Below are positions 7,069 through 13,474 of a stretch of 13,582 bases of DNA, in pieces. This DNA is from Fimbriimonadaceae bacterium. GTDB lineage: Bacteria; Armatimonadota; Fimbriimonadia; Fimbriimonadales; Fimbriimonadaceae. The notes under the pieces are model-generated. The model saw only the letters and a list, made by a program, of their open reading frames with translations. It was not told the origin of the DNA and did no database searches. Location: NCBI GenBank assembly GCA_019694835.1, contig JAIBBE010000027.1:1-13582 (forward strand), in the 5' to 3' direction. The position numbers were made by a program, and so were the translations under genes. The first letter of the stretch is position 1, and every line of letters begins with the position of its first letter.

Positions 7069-7653
7069 ATGCTTGAGGCAGTCAACCTCGGTCGAAAGTA
7101 CGGTCCGCGCTGGGTTATCCGACACATTGAGTTCAAAGTCGAGCCCGGCGCGGTTCTCGTGATTCGTGGTCACAATGGCTCGGGTAAGTCGACCCTCCTC
7201 AAGATGCTGTCCGGATTACTGATTCCGAGCGAGGGCGGCGTGCGTCGTCCACCCGGCGAGCTGAGGCGAACCATCGGCTATGCGGGCCTCGATCTCGCCC
7301 TTTATCCGAATCTTTCCGCGCGTGAGCACCTCGAATTTGCAGCCGCCATGCGCGGGGTCGCGGGGGATGGAGCAGAGGCGACGCTGGACCTCGTCGGCCT
7401 GAGCCGTGCGGCGAACCAGGCAGTTGGCGAGTATTCGACCGGCATGCGCGCCCGCGCGAAACTCGCCCTGGCAATTCAGTCCAAGCCAGCCGTGCTCCTC
7501 CTCGACGAGCCCACCGCCTCGTTGGACGAAGTCGGTCGCGACCTCGTCGCACGAATGGTAGCACATCAGCGAACGCACGGCGCGACCGTCATCGCCACGA
7601 ACGACCCCGAAGACGTGCTCCTGGGCACTCACGAGTTGGTGCTGAGTGAGTGA
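7069..7653 (+). CDS. ccmA: CcmA-like ABC transporter ATPase
   Basis: Cytoplasmic ATP-binding subunit of 194 aa, slightly shorter than usual CcmA (about 200-210). Walker A is GHNGSGKST (34-42). The signature is degenerate: YSTGMRARAKLA (122-133), a form common in CcmA in place of LSGGQ. Walker B is AVLLLDEPT (141-149), with D146 and E147, followed by SLD. The switch position reads ATND (N178) where most ABC ATPases have His. The gene starts without any gap after the OsmC stop and overlaps the permease by 8 nt. With CcmB it forms the ATP-driven part of cytochrome c maturation system I, which drives release of holo-CcmE. No ccmC, ccmE or ccmF lies in the window, so export of another redox substrate is possible. 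Confidence 0.85.
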   Translation: MLEAVNLGRKYGPRWVIRHIEFKVEPGAVLVIRGHNGSGKSTLLKMLSGLLIPSEGGVRRPPGELRRTIGYAGLDLALYPNLSAREHLEFAAAMRGVAGDGAEATLDLVGLSRAANQAVGEYSTGMRARAKLALAIQSKPAVLLLDEPTASLDEVGRDLVARMVAHQRTHGATVIATNDPEDVLLGTHELVLSE

Positions 7654-8320
7654 GATATGGACGGTATTCGTCAAGGAGTGGCGGGGCGAGATGCGCAGCC
7701 GTCATGGCCTATTCACCGCTGGGCTATTCAGTTTGCTCGCCGTCGTCGCAATGGGGTTTGCGAGCTATGGGATCAAGCCCAGTGGCGGACTGGCGGCAGG
7801 AATGCTATGCGTGACCTTGCTCTTCGCCGCCATCACCGCGCTACCGCGTACGTTCCTCGTTGAGGATGAGCAGGGCACGTTTGATCTTCTCCGACTGATC
7901 GCGGAGCCGAGCATTGTCTTCGCGGGCAAGGCGCTGTACAACGCGGTTCAGATGCTCGCGACCGGAGTCCTGCTCGCGGTGTTGTTCGTGAACATGACCG
8001 GCATCGAGATCGCCCACGGAGGCTTGTTTGCGCTGGGGATTGCTGCGGAGTCGCTGGCGCTTGCGGGGGCTGTCTCGGTCTGCGGCTCACTGGTCATCGG
8101 GGCGTCGAATCGCTGGGTTCTGGCCGGAGTCGTTGCCTTGCCGCTTTTGCTACCCCAGGTATTCCTCGGCGTTGGCTGCATGCGCGTCGCCCTTGGGGAA
8201 GGTCTCGCACCAGGTGGCTGGCAGAGCGCCTTTGGCCTCATCGGCTTTGCGATCGCCGCCCTCGCAGGCGGCCCCTTGATTGCGGCGGCAGTATGGAAGC
8301 ACGACGACGGCGACGTCTAG
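7646..8320 (+). CDS. ccmB: CcmB-like heme exporter permease
   Basis: Inner-membrane permease of 224 aa, close to the usual 220 for CcmB. Six hydrophobic helices lie at about 22-41, 49-66, 98-116, 126-151, 157-176 and 195-217. The hallmark loop after helix 2, PRTFLVEDEQGTFDLLRL (67-84), corresponds to the SRSF-x-E-x-E-x-G-x-x-x-x-L segment of CcmB, and EWRGEMRSR (11-19) to the cytoplasmic start. The GTG start at 7646 lies inside the end of ccmA, implying coupling. It is the last gene of the operon; a large hairpin begins just behind the stop. The partner is the ATPase upstream. Confidence 0.83.
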   Translation: MSEIWTVFVKEWRGEMRSRHGLFTAGLFSLLAVVAMGFASYGIKPSGGLAAGMLCVTLLFAAITALPRTFLVEDEQGTFDLLRLIAEPSIVFAGKALYNAVQMLATGVLLAVLFVNMTGIEIAHGGLFALGIAAESLALAGAVSVCGSLVIGASNRWVLAGVVALPLLLPQVFLGVGCMRVALGEGLAPGGWQSAFGLIGFAIAALAGGPLIAAAVWKHDDGDV

Positions 8321-8321
8321 C

Positions 8322-8368
8322 CTTCCCCAGAGTGGCGCGGGCATCCTGCCCGCGCCACTCTGAGGAAG
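8322..8368. terminator. GC-rich 21-bp stem hairpin after ccmB
   Basis: Arms 8322-8342 and 8348-8368 pair over 21 positions with one mismatch (C8327/A8363) around the loop ATCCT. The inner 15 pairs include AGAGTGGCGCGGGC and its exact complement. It begins 1 nt after the ccmB stop between convergent genes. There is no T-run, so termination would be non-canonical. Its GGCATCCTGCC core is, from memory, a common intergenic hairpin in some Armatimonadota and Planctomycetota. Confidence 0.6.
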
Positions 8369-8370
8369 CA

Positions 8371-8413
8371 AACCCATGAAGATTGAACGCGTCGCGTTCA
8401 ATCTTCATGGGTT
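8371..8413. repeat. Perfect 43-bp palindrome
   Basis: Arms 8371-8391 and 8393-8413 are exact inverted copies of 21 nt around the single base T8392, with centre AACGCG-T-CGCGTT. It lies 2 nt after the GC-rich hairpin and contains the stop and last codons of the minus-strand gene that ends at 8405. It may serve as a bidirectional terminator, as a protein-binding site or as the footprint of a repeat element. Confidence 0.8.
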
Positions 8414-9475
8414 CAACCGACGGTCTTCACCTAGTCCCGAAGTCTCACGCGCAGGGAGAGAAGGCGCAATGGCAGTAAGGGTAAGGATGGACGTTGGGAC
8501 GAACACCGGTGTCGTCCCATAGATCCTCCACGCCGCTGGCCGGTCGTCGATGGTCCAAAGCAGCCCGGACTCCAACACCTCGATCTGCCGCAAGGCTGCG
8601 TCAAGATCAGGGTCGGTGTGCACGTCGAGGGCGGCGGCGAAGGCGGGGGAGCGGATGGAGATGGTCACCTTTTCCCGATCACTTGCCCACTTCGTTCGAT
8701 GAAGAAAACGAAACCTGCCAGGTCCCACGCGGGCAAACTCAAGTAACGCAAGGGCACCTACTGCAATCAAAGGGAACCAAAGCGGCCCCAACTCGATTAC
8801 GGCCTTAGCAGACAAGAAGAACACGACGAGGACTTTCGCGCTCGCCGTGTCGCGCGTTTCCTTGATGAGGTTGTCAAACTCTTGCCTCTCAGGATCAGTC
8901 AATACACGTTCACCAACCGCACCTGGTTGAGCCACAATTCTTGGTTTGACCTTTCGCAATCTTTTCGCCTTCGTGCCATCCGCACTCGCGATATAGCCAC
9001 CCGGCATGAGTACGACGAGGTTCTTAGACGGTAACCGCATGCCGGGGCTCCAAAGCAAGATTCGACGCACTGGACGCGCGGCTCTTCGCCCCTCGAACAC
9101 CCAGCGCTCTTTTGGCTCGGGGAGCTTTGCTAAGTAGTGGTAGCAATAGCTTGCTACACCAGCAACGATGGCAACGGCGAGGATGGCCAAGCTGGGTTCG
9201 CCCCTAGCGACGGAAAGCAAGATCAAGGAGAGCAATGCAAAGGCTCCAGCCCTCTTCCTCCAGTATTGAGCGACCTCTAACCTATGCTTTCTCTTATTCC
9301 CTATCCACTCCCGATCCACGTCGGTCGCAGGCTCGATCTGGACGAGCGGAAGACCGTCAACGTACGCGTTCGTTCCGGGGGTCGGATGTTCCACGGCGGT
9401 GCCTGGTTGCCTCTTAGGACAGAGGCGGAAGCTGTCCAGCGCGGACAAATGCTCGTTCGTAGAGGAAGAGAACAT
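8405..9475 (-). CDS. Membrane protein of unknown function
   Basis: I do not recognise this 356-aa protein. It has two hydrophobic hairpins, at about residues 75-115 (AFALLSLILLSVA, then SLAILAVAIVAGVASYCYHYL) and about 214-248 (AKVLVVFFLSAKAVIEL, then WFPLIAVGALALLEFARV), so four membrane helices. The loop between them, about 116-213, is basic (KAKRLRKVKPR) and probably cytoplasmic. The C-terminal 100 residues look globular. The ATG at 9475 overlaps the end of the FeS-NrfD gene by 62 nt and has no ribosome site. A GTG at 9394 (VEHPTPG), behind the upstream stop, is a reasonable alternative that would leave 329 aa. It lies in the same direction as the NrfD gene and probably in its transcript, but its role in that complex is unproven. 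The stop lies within a palindrome. Confidence 0.6.
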   Translation of the reverse strand: MFSSSTNEHLSALDSFRLCPKRQPGTAVEHPTPGTNAYVDGLPLVQIEPATDVDREWIGNKRKHRLEVAQYWRKRAGAFALLSLILLSVARGEPSLAILAVAIVAGVASYCYHYLAKLPEPKERWVFEGRRAARPVRRILLWSPGMRLPSKNLVVLMPGGYIASADGTKAKRLRKVKPRIVAQPGAVGERVLTDPERQEFDNLIKETRDTASAKVLVVFFLSAKAVIELGPLWFPLIAVGALALLEFARVGPGRFRFLHRTKWASDREKVTISIRSPAFAAALDVHTDPDLDAALRQIEVLESGLLWTIDDRPAAWRIYGTTPVFVPTSILTLTAIAPSLPARETSGLGEDRRLNP

Positions 9476-10916
9476 ACAAGGATAGGACAGCCATTAAGCC
9501 CTGCCAAATCCATCGCAGATCAGAGTCAGGGAAGTAAAGAGCCACATATGAGAGCCCTGCGAATGCGAAATAGAGTCTCTGCCCGCTGCCCGCTAGGGTG
9601 TGGATTCCCACTTTGGCTTGATGAAGAAATCCCACCGCCTGTTTGTAGTTATCCGTGGCGTCTCTTACGTGGTGTGGAATCAGACCGAGTACTGCCAATC
9701 CAACGGCACCAAGTAGAAACGCGCCTGCAGTCACCTGATTGCCCATCCCAATCAACAAGAAGAACGCCGCCCCCGCCGTCACGCTCTGCGCCAACAGGTG
9801 CCAGAGCAACCCATCTGCCTCCCAGAGATCGCGGCCCTTGCACTGCTTGAACAGGAACGCCGTGTACCCCGCGACCAACGCCCCGACCAGCGCATTCGCC
9901 CAACGCAATGGTTGAATAAGGCTTATAGGACCAATAAGACCTATTAGGATGGTAAGGGCCGACAACCCACCAAAGACCGTCAGCACGATTCCGCCCTTCA
10001 CCAGCCAACTGTTCCAGTTCGGCCTCGTGAACAGCTTGTAGAAGTGCAGCGGCTTCTTTAAGTCCTCGATCAACAAGAAGACGGTAATCAGCGTGAAGAC
10101 AAGGGCGATCGTCTCGGGTGCCCACCACGGCACCGAACTCGGACCAAACCGACCCAGGAAAGGCGCGATCATCGCTGCTCCAGCGGCAATGCCCTTGGTC
10201 AGCAAATAAAGTGCAACCGGCCAGCCCCATTCGACCTTATGGTCAGCGTTGAGCACCTCGCGGGCGTCCGGCTCTGTTCCCACTTCAGTCGGCCACGCCT
10301 CAGGACGCAAGTTGCGGCGCTGGCTCCAGATGTATGATCTCGGCTTGTCCGCCGAGCCCGGCTTGAGGGCGACCTCGCTTGCACCGATGTACAGCACGTT
10401 CGGCCCCGTTCCCTGTTCAGGACGGCGGGCTTTGAGGTCTTGGGCGCGCTTGAGGAGCGAGACTTCGGACTCGGGGTCGTGGAAGTCGCCAGGGATGATG
10501 GCGTGAACGGGGCAAACGGTCACACACGCGGGTTCGAGACCCTTCTCGATGCGATGCGCGCAGAAGTGGCACTTCTCGACCGCGCCGAGGTCTTCATTGA
10601 GGTAAAGCGCATCGTACGGACAGGCCTGCATGCAGGCCCGACACCCGATGCAGGCGTCGCGGTCGATGTCAACAATGCCGTCCGGGCGCTTGCTCAGCGC
10701 ATTGACCGGGCAGATCGTTACGCAGGGCGCGTCGGTGCAGTGGTTGCATCGCTGGACGAGGAAGCTGCGCTTGACACGAGGGAACTTGCCGACCTCGACG
10801 TACTTGACGTTCGTCCGAAATCCCCCGACCGGCACGTCGTTCTCTGCCTTGCAAGCGACCGTGCAGGCGTGACACCCGATGCAGGTGTCCTGGTTGATGA
10901 CGAACCCGTACTGCAC
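9414..10916 (-). CDS. Fused 4x[4Fe-4S] ferredoxin-NrfD membrane subunit
   Basis: One 500-aa chain joining two subunits of complex iron-sulfur molybdoenzymes. Residues 1-190 are an NrfC/PsrB/DmsB-like protein with sixteen Cys in four groups: C12/15/18/22, C57/60/65/69, C89/92/95/99 and C116/119/131/135. Residues about 230-490 are an NrfD/PsrC-like quinol-interacting membrane protein of about eight helices. It should move electrons between the quinone pool and a molybdopterin catalytic subunit (polysulfide, DMSO, nitrite or similar), none of which is in the window. No twin-arginine signal is present, so the FeS part may face the cytoplasm unless the partner carries the signal. The GTG start is nearly forced: an in-frame TAG lies four codons upstream at 10926-10928. 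There is no Shine-Dalgarno site, but a TAGACT box sits 6 nt before the start. Confidence 0.85.
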   Translation of the reverse strand: MQYGFVINQDTCIGCHACTVACKAENDVPVGGFRTNVKYVEVGKFPRVKRSFLVQRCNHCTDAPCVTICPVNALSKRPDGIVDIDRDACIGCRACMQACPYDALYLNEDLGAVEKCHFCAHRIEKGLEPACVTVCPVHAIIPGDFHDPESEVSLLKRAQDLKARRPEQGTGPNVLYIGASEVALKPGSADKPRSYIWSQRRNLRPEAWPTEVGTEPDAREVLNADHKVEWGWPVALYLLTKGIAAGAAMIAPFLGRFGPSSVPWWAPETIALVFTLITVFLLIEDLKKPLHFYKLFTRPNWNSWLVKGGIVLTVFGGLSALTILIGLIGPISLIQPLRWANALVGALVAGYTAFLFKQCKGRDLWEADGLLWHLLAQSVTAGAAFFLLIGMGNQVTAGAFLLGAVGLAVLGLIPHHVRDATDNYKQAVGFLHQAKVGIHTLAGSGQRLYFAFAGLSYVALYFPDSDLRWIWQGLMAVLSLYVLFLYERAFVRAGQLPPLS

Positions 10917-10922
10917 GGGCGA

Positions 10923-10928
10923 AGTCTA
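10923..10928 (-). promoter_or_regulatory. TANNNT box of the FeS-NrfD gene
   Basis: TAGACT on the minus strand, 6 nt before the GTG start at 10916. With no Shine-Dalgarno site in between, it fits the -10 of a leaderless transcript. No clear -35 is visible. Confidence 0.35.
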
Positions 10929-10967
10929 CACCAAGATGAGCAAGGCGGCGTTTCGGCTGATCCGTCG

Positions 10968-10973
10968 TATACT
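10968..10973 (+). promoter_or_regulatory. -10 box of the HicB-like gene
   Basis: TATACT is one base from the -10 consensus and ends 10 nt before the ATG at 10984. Transcription would start at or just before the start codon. No -35 match is found at the usual distance. Confidence 0.45.
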
Positions 10974-10983
10974 TGAATTAGGA

Positions 10984-11223
10984 ATGCAACATGACATGCA
11001 CGGCAGCTTGACCATCGTCTACACCCGAGACGAGACGGGAATGTACACCTCGAGCATCGCGGAAGTGCCGGGCGCGATTTCGTGCGGCAAGACCATTGAG
11101 GAAGCTCGCGCCATGGTGCTTGACGCGCTCCAAGAGCTCTTAGCGTTCCGCGCCTCGGAAAGCAATGCTCAACCTGCATTCAGCCGCGAATCCATCCCGT
11201 TTACTCTCTCTACCTCTCCCTAG
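10984..11223 (+). CDS. hicB: HicB-family antitoxin
   Basis: A 79-aa protein with the HicB partial-RNase-H-like fold. The core LTIVYTRDETGMYTSSIAEV (9-28), then PGAISCGKTIEEARAMVLDALQ, has the family pattern of two beta strands, PG-x-x-S-x-G-x-T, EEA and an amphipathic helix. HicB proteins bind and block HicA mRNA interferases and often repress their own promoter. No C-terminal HTH or ribbon-helix-helix is seen, so DNA binding is uncertain. The ATG at 10984 is supported by TATACT 10 nt upstream; 10996 is an alternative and the frame is open back to 10879. Its stop overlaps the end of the opposite-strand hicA gene by 14 nt. Normally the two genes are co-directional. Confidence 0.75.
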   Translation: MQHDMHGSLTIVYTRDETGMYTSSIAEVPGAISCGKTIEEARAMVLDALQELLAFRASESNAQPAFSRESIPFTLSTSP

Positions 11224-11404
11224 GCAACTCAATTTCGAGATCCTGGCAGATTTTGCGCACGGTCCCGGGCGGGACGTCTCGATGACGAGGGACAGCGGCC
11301 GATTTGCCGTTCGCCGAGTTCTTCCATATGCGGTGGTTACCACCTTCACGACCGAAGGAGCAACCTTGAGCCCGCAGGTGCTTCTCAAGGTCGCTCAGCT
11401 TCAC
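11210..11404 (-). CDS. hicA: HicA-family mRNA interferase toxin
   Basis: A 64-aa protein with the HicA dsRBD-like fold. KLSDLEKHLRAQGC (2-15) is the first helix. EGGNHRIW (20-27) contains the catalytic His24. AAVPRHRDV (36-44) and TVRKICQDLEI (48-58) follow as expected. HicA toxins cleave mRNA and stop translation. Length and motifs are intact, so it looks functional. The GTG start at 11404 lies 4 nt after the typA stop, making it the second gene of a typA-hicA transcript. The candidate ribosome site TTAGGT lies too close to the start for normal spacing. The likely antitoxin is the HicB-like protein encoded convergently on the other strand. Confidence 0.8.
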   Translation of the reverse strand: MKLSDLEKHLRAQGCSFGREGGNHRIWKNSANGKSAAVPRHRDVPPGTVRKICQDLEIELPRER

Positions 11405-11408
11405 CTAA

Positions 11409-13241
11409 CTACACCGTGACTTCGCTGCGGCGCTCAGACACGCGGCGCTCGCTGTGATCGAGGATCTTCTTGCGGAAGCGAAGCAGCTTGGGCGTGACCT
11501 CCAGCAGTTCATCTTCGCGCAGCCAAGCCAGCGCCTGCTCCAGCGAGAAGTCCTTGTGGGGATCCAAGACCGTCGTCGCGTCGGCGTTGGCAGAGCGCAT
11601 GTTCGTGGCGGCCTTGATCTTCGTGGCGTTGACGACCAGATCATCATCCCGCGCGTTCGCCCCCACGATCATGCCGCCGTAGACCTCGGTGCCAACCGGA
11701 TAAAACAGCGTTCCGCGCTCCTGAACATCCTCATAGGCGTAGCGCGTGATCTTGCCCGGATCCTTGGCGATCAGCGAGCCTTGAGTTCGGCTGGCAACCT
11801 CGCCTTTGTACTCTTGATAGCCATCGAAGAGCGACGACATGATGCCGAGGCCGCGAGTGAGAGTCAGGTAGTTGGAGCGGAAGCCGATGAGGCCACGAGT
11901 TGGGATCGAGTATTCCAGGCGAACCCGGTCGCTGGCGTCCTTCTGCATGTCGCGAAGGTCGCCCTTTCGCCGCGCCAACTCTTCCATGACACCGCCGAGG
12001 GCTTCCTCAGGGAGTTCGAGGGTGACCAGTTCGTACGGCTCTTGGACCTTCCCGTCCTCGTTGCGGCGGAGGATGACTTGGGGCCGCGAGATCTGCATTT
12101 CGTAACCTTCGCGCCGCATCGTCTCGATCAGAATCGCAAGCTGAAGCTCGCCCCGGGCGAAGACCTTCACCGCATCAGCCGGGCTGTCGGGGTCGATCTT
12201 GATACTCACGCTGACGATCTCTTCTTTTTCCAAGCGCTCCCGAATCTTGTGGATCGTCAGGAACTTGCCGCCATCCCGCCCCGCCAGCGGTGAGTTATTG
12301 GGATAGAAGGTCATGCTCAGGGTCGACGGCTCGATGTCGACGCCCGGCAGCGCCTCGACGGCGTCAGCCGCGCAGATCGTGTCGAACAGCATCACATTGT
12401 CGAGCCCGGCAAGCATCACGATCTCGCCTGCAACAGCCTTGTCGACCTCCGCGAGTTTGATGCCTTCATACACCCAGAGCTTGGTGACATTAAAGCTCGT
12501 CGTTCTTGAACCATCGGGTGAAACGTGGGTCACTCGGTCACCGACTTTCACCGTTCCGCGCAGGATCTTGCCTCCGAACATTCGGCCGAGGTAGTCCGAG
12601 TAGTCGAGGTTGTTGATCTGAACCTGGAACGGCTCTTCTGCATTGCCTGCAGGTGGCGGAACGGCGTTCACGACCATCTCGAAAAGCTCGCGCATATCCT
12701 GCTCGCTACCGTCCGGACTCACACGCGCAAATCCACCCGACCCGCTCGTGTAGAGGTGGGGGAAGAAGATGTCGTCCTCGCTCGCGCCAAGATCGATGAA
12801 GAGGTCGATGGTCTTGTCGTAGGCGTCAAGCGGCCGTGCACCTTCGCGGTCGATTTTGTTGATGCAGACTATTGGTTTGAGGCCGTTCTCGAACGCCTTC
12901 TTAAGCACGAATCGCGTCTGCGGCATGGGGCCCTCGTTCGCGTCGACAACCAGCAAAACGCCATCGACCATCGACAGCACACGCTCGACCTCACCGCCAA
13001 AGTCGGCGTGGCCGGGGGTGTCGACGATGTTGATCTTCATGTCCTTGTAGCGGACGCTGGCGACCTTGCTGAGGATCGTGATGCCCTTCTCTCGCTCGAG
13101 GTCATTGCTGTCCATGACTCGTTCGGCCATGTGCTGATTCTCACGGAAGGTGCCGGACTGACGGAAAATCGCGTCAACCAGGGTCGTCTTGCCGTGATCG
13201 ACATGCGCAATGATGCCGATGTTGCGGTACTTGGAGGGCAT
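11409..13241 (-). CDS. typA: Ribosome-associated GTPase TypA/BipA
   Basis: Translational GTPase of 610 aa, the normal TypA length. It associates with the ribosome and assists assembly of the large subunit and growth under stress. G1 is AHVDHGKT (12-19), switch I contains EREKGITI (49-56), G3 is DTPGH (74-78) and G4 is NKID (128-131). These are followed by the beta-barrel domain, the EF-G-like domains III and V ([16 protein letters not shown]) and the TypA-specific C-terminus with SEVTV at the end. The start at 13241 ([10 protein letters not shown]) matches the family; the frame stays open to 13451, but that stretch is hairpin-rich non-coding DNA. There is no Shine-Dalgarno site. TGGTATCCT lies 7 nt upstream and looks like an extended -10 of a leaderless message. 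hicA follows at 4 nt. Confidence 0.96.
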   Translation of the reverse strand: MPSKYRNIGIIAHVDHGKTTLVDAIFRQSGTFRENQHMAERVMDSNDLEREKGITILSKVASVRYKDMKINIVDTPGHADFGGEVERVLSMVDGVLLVVDANEGPMPQTRFVLKKAFENGLKPIVCINKIDREGARPLDAYDKTIDLFIDLGASEDDIFFPHLYTSGSGGFARVSPDGSEQDMRELFEMVVNAVPPPAGNAEEPFQVQINNLDYSDYLGRMFGGKILRGTVKVGDRVTHVSPDGSRTTSFNVTKLWVYEGIKLAEVDKAVAGEIVMLAGLDNVMLFDTICAADAVEALPGVDIEPSTLSMTFYPNNSPLAGRDGGKFLTIHKIRERLEKEEIVSVSIKIDPDSPADAVKVFARGELQLAILIETMRREGYEMQISRPQVILRRNEDGKVQEPYELVTLELPEEALGGVMEELARRKGDLRDMQKDASDRVRLEYSIPTRGLIGFRSNYLTLTRGLGIMSSLFDGYQEYKGEVASRTQGSLIAKDPGKITRYAYEDVQERGTLFYPVGTEVYGGMIVGANARDDDLVVNATKIKAATNMRSANADATTVLDPHKDFSLEQALAWLREDELLEVTPKLLRFRKKILDHSERRVSERRSEVTV

Positions 13242-13248
13242 AGGCTCA

Positions 13249-13257
13249 AGGATACCA
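13249..13257 (-). promoter_or_regulatory. Extended -10 box of typA
   Basis: The minus strand reads TGGTATCCT: TATCCT (13249-13254) with the TGn extension. It ends 7 nt before the typA ATG at 13241. No -35 match is seen, and the short distance implies a leaderless transcript. Confidence 0.45.
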
Positions 13258-13309
13258 GTTTTGGGCCTCAACACTGTCGTTTTCAGGCTAAATGACCGGG
13301 CTGACGGCT

Positions 13310-13460
13310 CCCCCCTCATTCCCATGAGGGGGGCTGCGCGAGGACGAAGGACGACGCGCTGGGGGGGAGTAATTCTGAGGGCAAAGGTCGGCTGCTGGCG
13401 GTTCTTACTCCCCCTCAGGCACGCTCTTGCCTCGCGGCCAGATCCCCTCACGGGAGTGAG
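13310..13460. repeat. GC-rich multi-hairpin spacer upstream of typA
   Basis: Four inverted repeats follow each other: CCCCCCTCAT/ATGAGGGGGG (13310-13319 and 13324-13333, loop TCCC); GCGCG/CGCGC (13336-13340 and 13355-13359); GGGGGAGTAA/TTACTCCCCC (13363-13372 and 13405-13414, loop 32 nt); and CTCAC/GTGAG (13447-13451 and 13456-13460) with a GGGA tetraloop. The CCCCTCA word recurs three times. No coding gene is supported here. It may be an intergenic repeat element or a structured RNA. Confidence 0.5.
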
Positions 13461-13474
13461 TCGCTATAGTGTCA

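Noticed and set aside
8376..8522. 48-codon plus-strand frame beginning in the palindrome (MKIERVAFNLHG)
   Set aside because: It is mostly antisense to the 3' end of the minus-strand gene, lacks a ribosome site, and its first codons are only the palindrome arms.
10879..10983. Longer HicB start at 10879
   Set aside because: It would overlap the divergent FeS-NrfD start and lie upstream of the TATACT box; the added residues match no HicB feature.
11454..12293. 279-aa plus-strand frame opposite typA
   Set aside because: Antisense of a conserved GTPase gene; the composition is typical of a GC-rich shadow frame.
13242..13451. N-terminal extension of TypA
   Set aside because: Family members start at MPSKYRN-like sequence, and the extra 70 codons would be made of hairpin-rich spacer.
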